From Entoloma clypeatum (Eukaryota; Basidiomycota; Agaricomycetes; Agaricales; Entolomataceae), in the NCBI GenBank assembly GCA_963565915.1, contig OY751495.1, positions 372,001 to 436,000 on the forward strand: a stretch of DNA of 64,000 nucleotides, written 5' to 3'. Positions 62,801 to 64,000 of the stretch are shown here, in pieces. A model generated the notes under the pieces. It saw only the letters and a program-made list of their open reading frames with translations. It had not been told where the DNA came from and ran no database searches. Numbering within the stretch: position 1 is the stretch's first letter; every line of letters starts with the position of its first letter. The translations under genes and the position numbers were made by a program.

Positions 62801-64000
62801 TGAATCAGACGATGATTTGCCGCGTAGCGAACCCGATGACGAGCCACGAGTACCCACTCCAGAGCCCGAGCAAGTACCAGATCGACCGATCAGGGAACGA
62901 CGAGTTCGGAGAATGCCAGACAGCATCTATGGGGAAGACACCCCTGCTTCTGATCTTGAAAAAATGGATCGAAGACGTAGATTAGGCGGTCAAACGGCAT
63001 GGATGAACGATCTCCTAATGGAGGCAATCTCTATCCAAGTGGGCATCATTGAAATGTCACACAAAGATATATACTCTCTTCCAAACAAAGAAGATTGGTA
63101 TGCGGCAGAACGAAAAGAGCTAGACATGCTCAAAAGCTGCGGGGTGATCACGGAGTCAGTACCCCTACCTACATTTAAGGAACAAATGGGTTTACAACGA
63201 AAAGTCCGACGGGCGTTTGAAAGCGCGCCTTGTCACAAAAGATTTCTCACAGGTAGAAGGGATCGACTTCGATCAGATCTTCTCACCAGTAGTGAGGTAC
63301 GAGACCGTCCGGTTGATTCTGGCATTGACAGCCCTTGAAGGGTGGTTCATGACATTCTTGGACATCTCATCAGCCTTCCTCTATGGAACACTCCGTGAGG
63401 TAATTTACATGCGACAGCCTGAGGGCTACATAGTAAAAGGGAAAGAACACTTCATGTACCGACTATACAAAGCCCTATACGGACTTAAGCAGGCCGCATT
63501 AGCCTGGTGGAGGGAACTCGATTCCTCCATGAAAAAGCTCGGTTTTGTCCGGCTTCACTCCGATGCGGGAGTTTTCATTCACACAAGTACCAAAGGGGAA
63601 ACTGTAATCGCCGTCATTTATGTTGATGACTCTGCTTTTCTTGGCACAAACCGAGAGTACATGCTAGAAAAGAAGAAGGCCTTCATGACAACATGGGAAT
63701 GTAGGGACCTAGGTCACCTAGTGTCTAATGGGGAACCGAAAGAATTTCTCTCAATCCAAATAAGGCAACATGGGAAGAGGATCTTCATTGATCAAGTACC
63801 TTACCTTGCGAAAATTCTCGCACGAATGGGGATGAGCGAATCCAATGCCACCCACACCCCACTCCCGACGGGCTACAAACCCATGAAGTCCGAAGATGAA
63901 CCCAATGCAGAACTCAGATCCAAGTACCAATCTGTCATCGGATCACTATTGTACTTAATGATCGGGACAAGACCCAACATTTGTTTCGCCATGATCAAAA
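59866..64000 (+). pseudogene. Copia-2 gag-pol, multiply broken
   Basis: Start ATG at 59866 (MSTSRSALDS). Gag is stopped by TGA at 60595-60597 and TAG at 60898-60900. Protease keeps an intact WILDSGASLHF motif. TGA at 61456-61458 follows MVK; a one-base deletion lies near 61520; TGA at 61827-61829 follows DQAL. Integrase is open from about 61862 and keeps the catalytic HSDLK, DGGGEF and NGRAERINRTL. An 11-base deletion near 63172 shifts the frame at the start of RT. The RT then reads in the new frame through SSAFLYG, YGLKQAA and VIYVDDSAFLG to the window end. Each TGA corresponds to CGA in Copia-1. Confidence 0.93.

Larger units (their letters stand above)
59188..64000 (+). mobile_element. Copia-2: second Ty1/Copia copy, 3' end outside the window
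   Basis: 5' LTR from 59188 (TGTTGAAACTTTTCC), leader, and gag-pol from 59866 to the window edge, in the same order as Copia-1 and close in sequence throughout. It is not interrupted by another element within the window, but it has its own set of stops, one-base and eleven-base deletions. The left flank GAACA could be one half of a target duplication; the other end is not visible. Confidence 0.93.

Overview
This looks like nuclear DNA of a filamentous basidiomycete, most likely an Agaricomycete (mushroom-forming fungus). The basis is short GT..AG introns of about 50-65 bp in several genes, chromodomain-bearing Ty3/Gypsy elements of the MarY1-like type, an HNH protein and an F-box-like protein of styles common in Agaricomycetes, and RecQ-like helicases with Cys/His-rich flanks that resemble fungal telomere-linked helicases. 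No rRNA gene, bona fide tRNA gene, CRISPR array or bacterial-style operon is visible. The window is an accessory, transposon-graveyard region; a subtelomeric or centromere-flanking position is possible but not shown.

Layout. 0.7-1.9 kb: 3' part of an HNH-nuclease-type gene (-), cut at its 5' end by Gypsy-1. 1.9-8.5 kb: Gypsy-1 (-) with both LTRs and all domains but many stops; a truncated LTR of the Gypsy-2 family sits inside it. 8.8-9.6 kb: a small host gene split by a 304-bp hAT-type MITE. 9.56-20.96 kb: Copia-1 (+), split in its reverse transcriptase by Gypsy-2 (-, 13.8-19.4 kb), with a perfect 5-bp target duplication. 22.1-24.8 kb: decayed 3' end of a helicase-like gene (-). 24.8-34.7 kb: Gypsy-3 (-) with two spliced genes in antisense at its 3' side, flanked on the left by an LTR-like sequence. 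35-46.5 kb: sparse host-like genes (acidic protein, multi-exon hypothetical, F-box-like), a solo-LTR candidate, a foldback MITE and an AT-rich island. 46.5-50.75 kb: a hAT-type element containing a second hAT-type element, which in turn contains a structurally complete Tc1/mariner element with an intact DDE transposase. 50.9-53.1 kb: a gene bounded by roughly 450-bp near-identical inverted repeats. 53.4-57.7 kb: RecQ/TLH-like helicase gene (+). 59.2-64 kb: Copia-2 (+), same family as Copia-1, running off the window.

How it fits together. The region grew by nested insertion. The commonest lesion is C-to-T (G-to-A) change at CpG, which repeatedly turns CGA (Arg) into TGA; this is seen directly where Copia-1 and Copia-2 can be compared and is inferred in all three Gypsy elements and several cellular-type genes. 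The mariner copy is the clear exception. The most unusual structures are the inverted-repeat-bounded gene (50.9-53.1 kb), the antisense spliced genes beside Gypsy-3, an extra 3' ORF in Gypsy-2 and the paired inverted binding-site-like motifs in the mariner ends.
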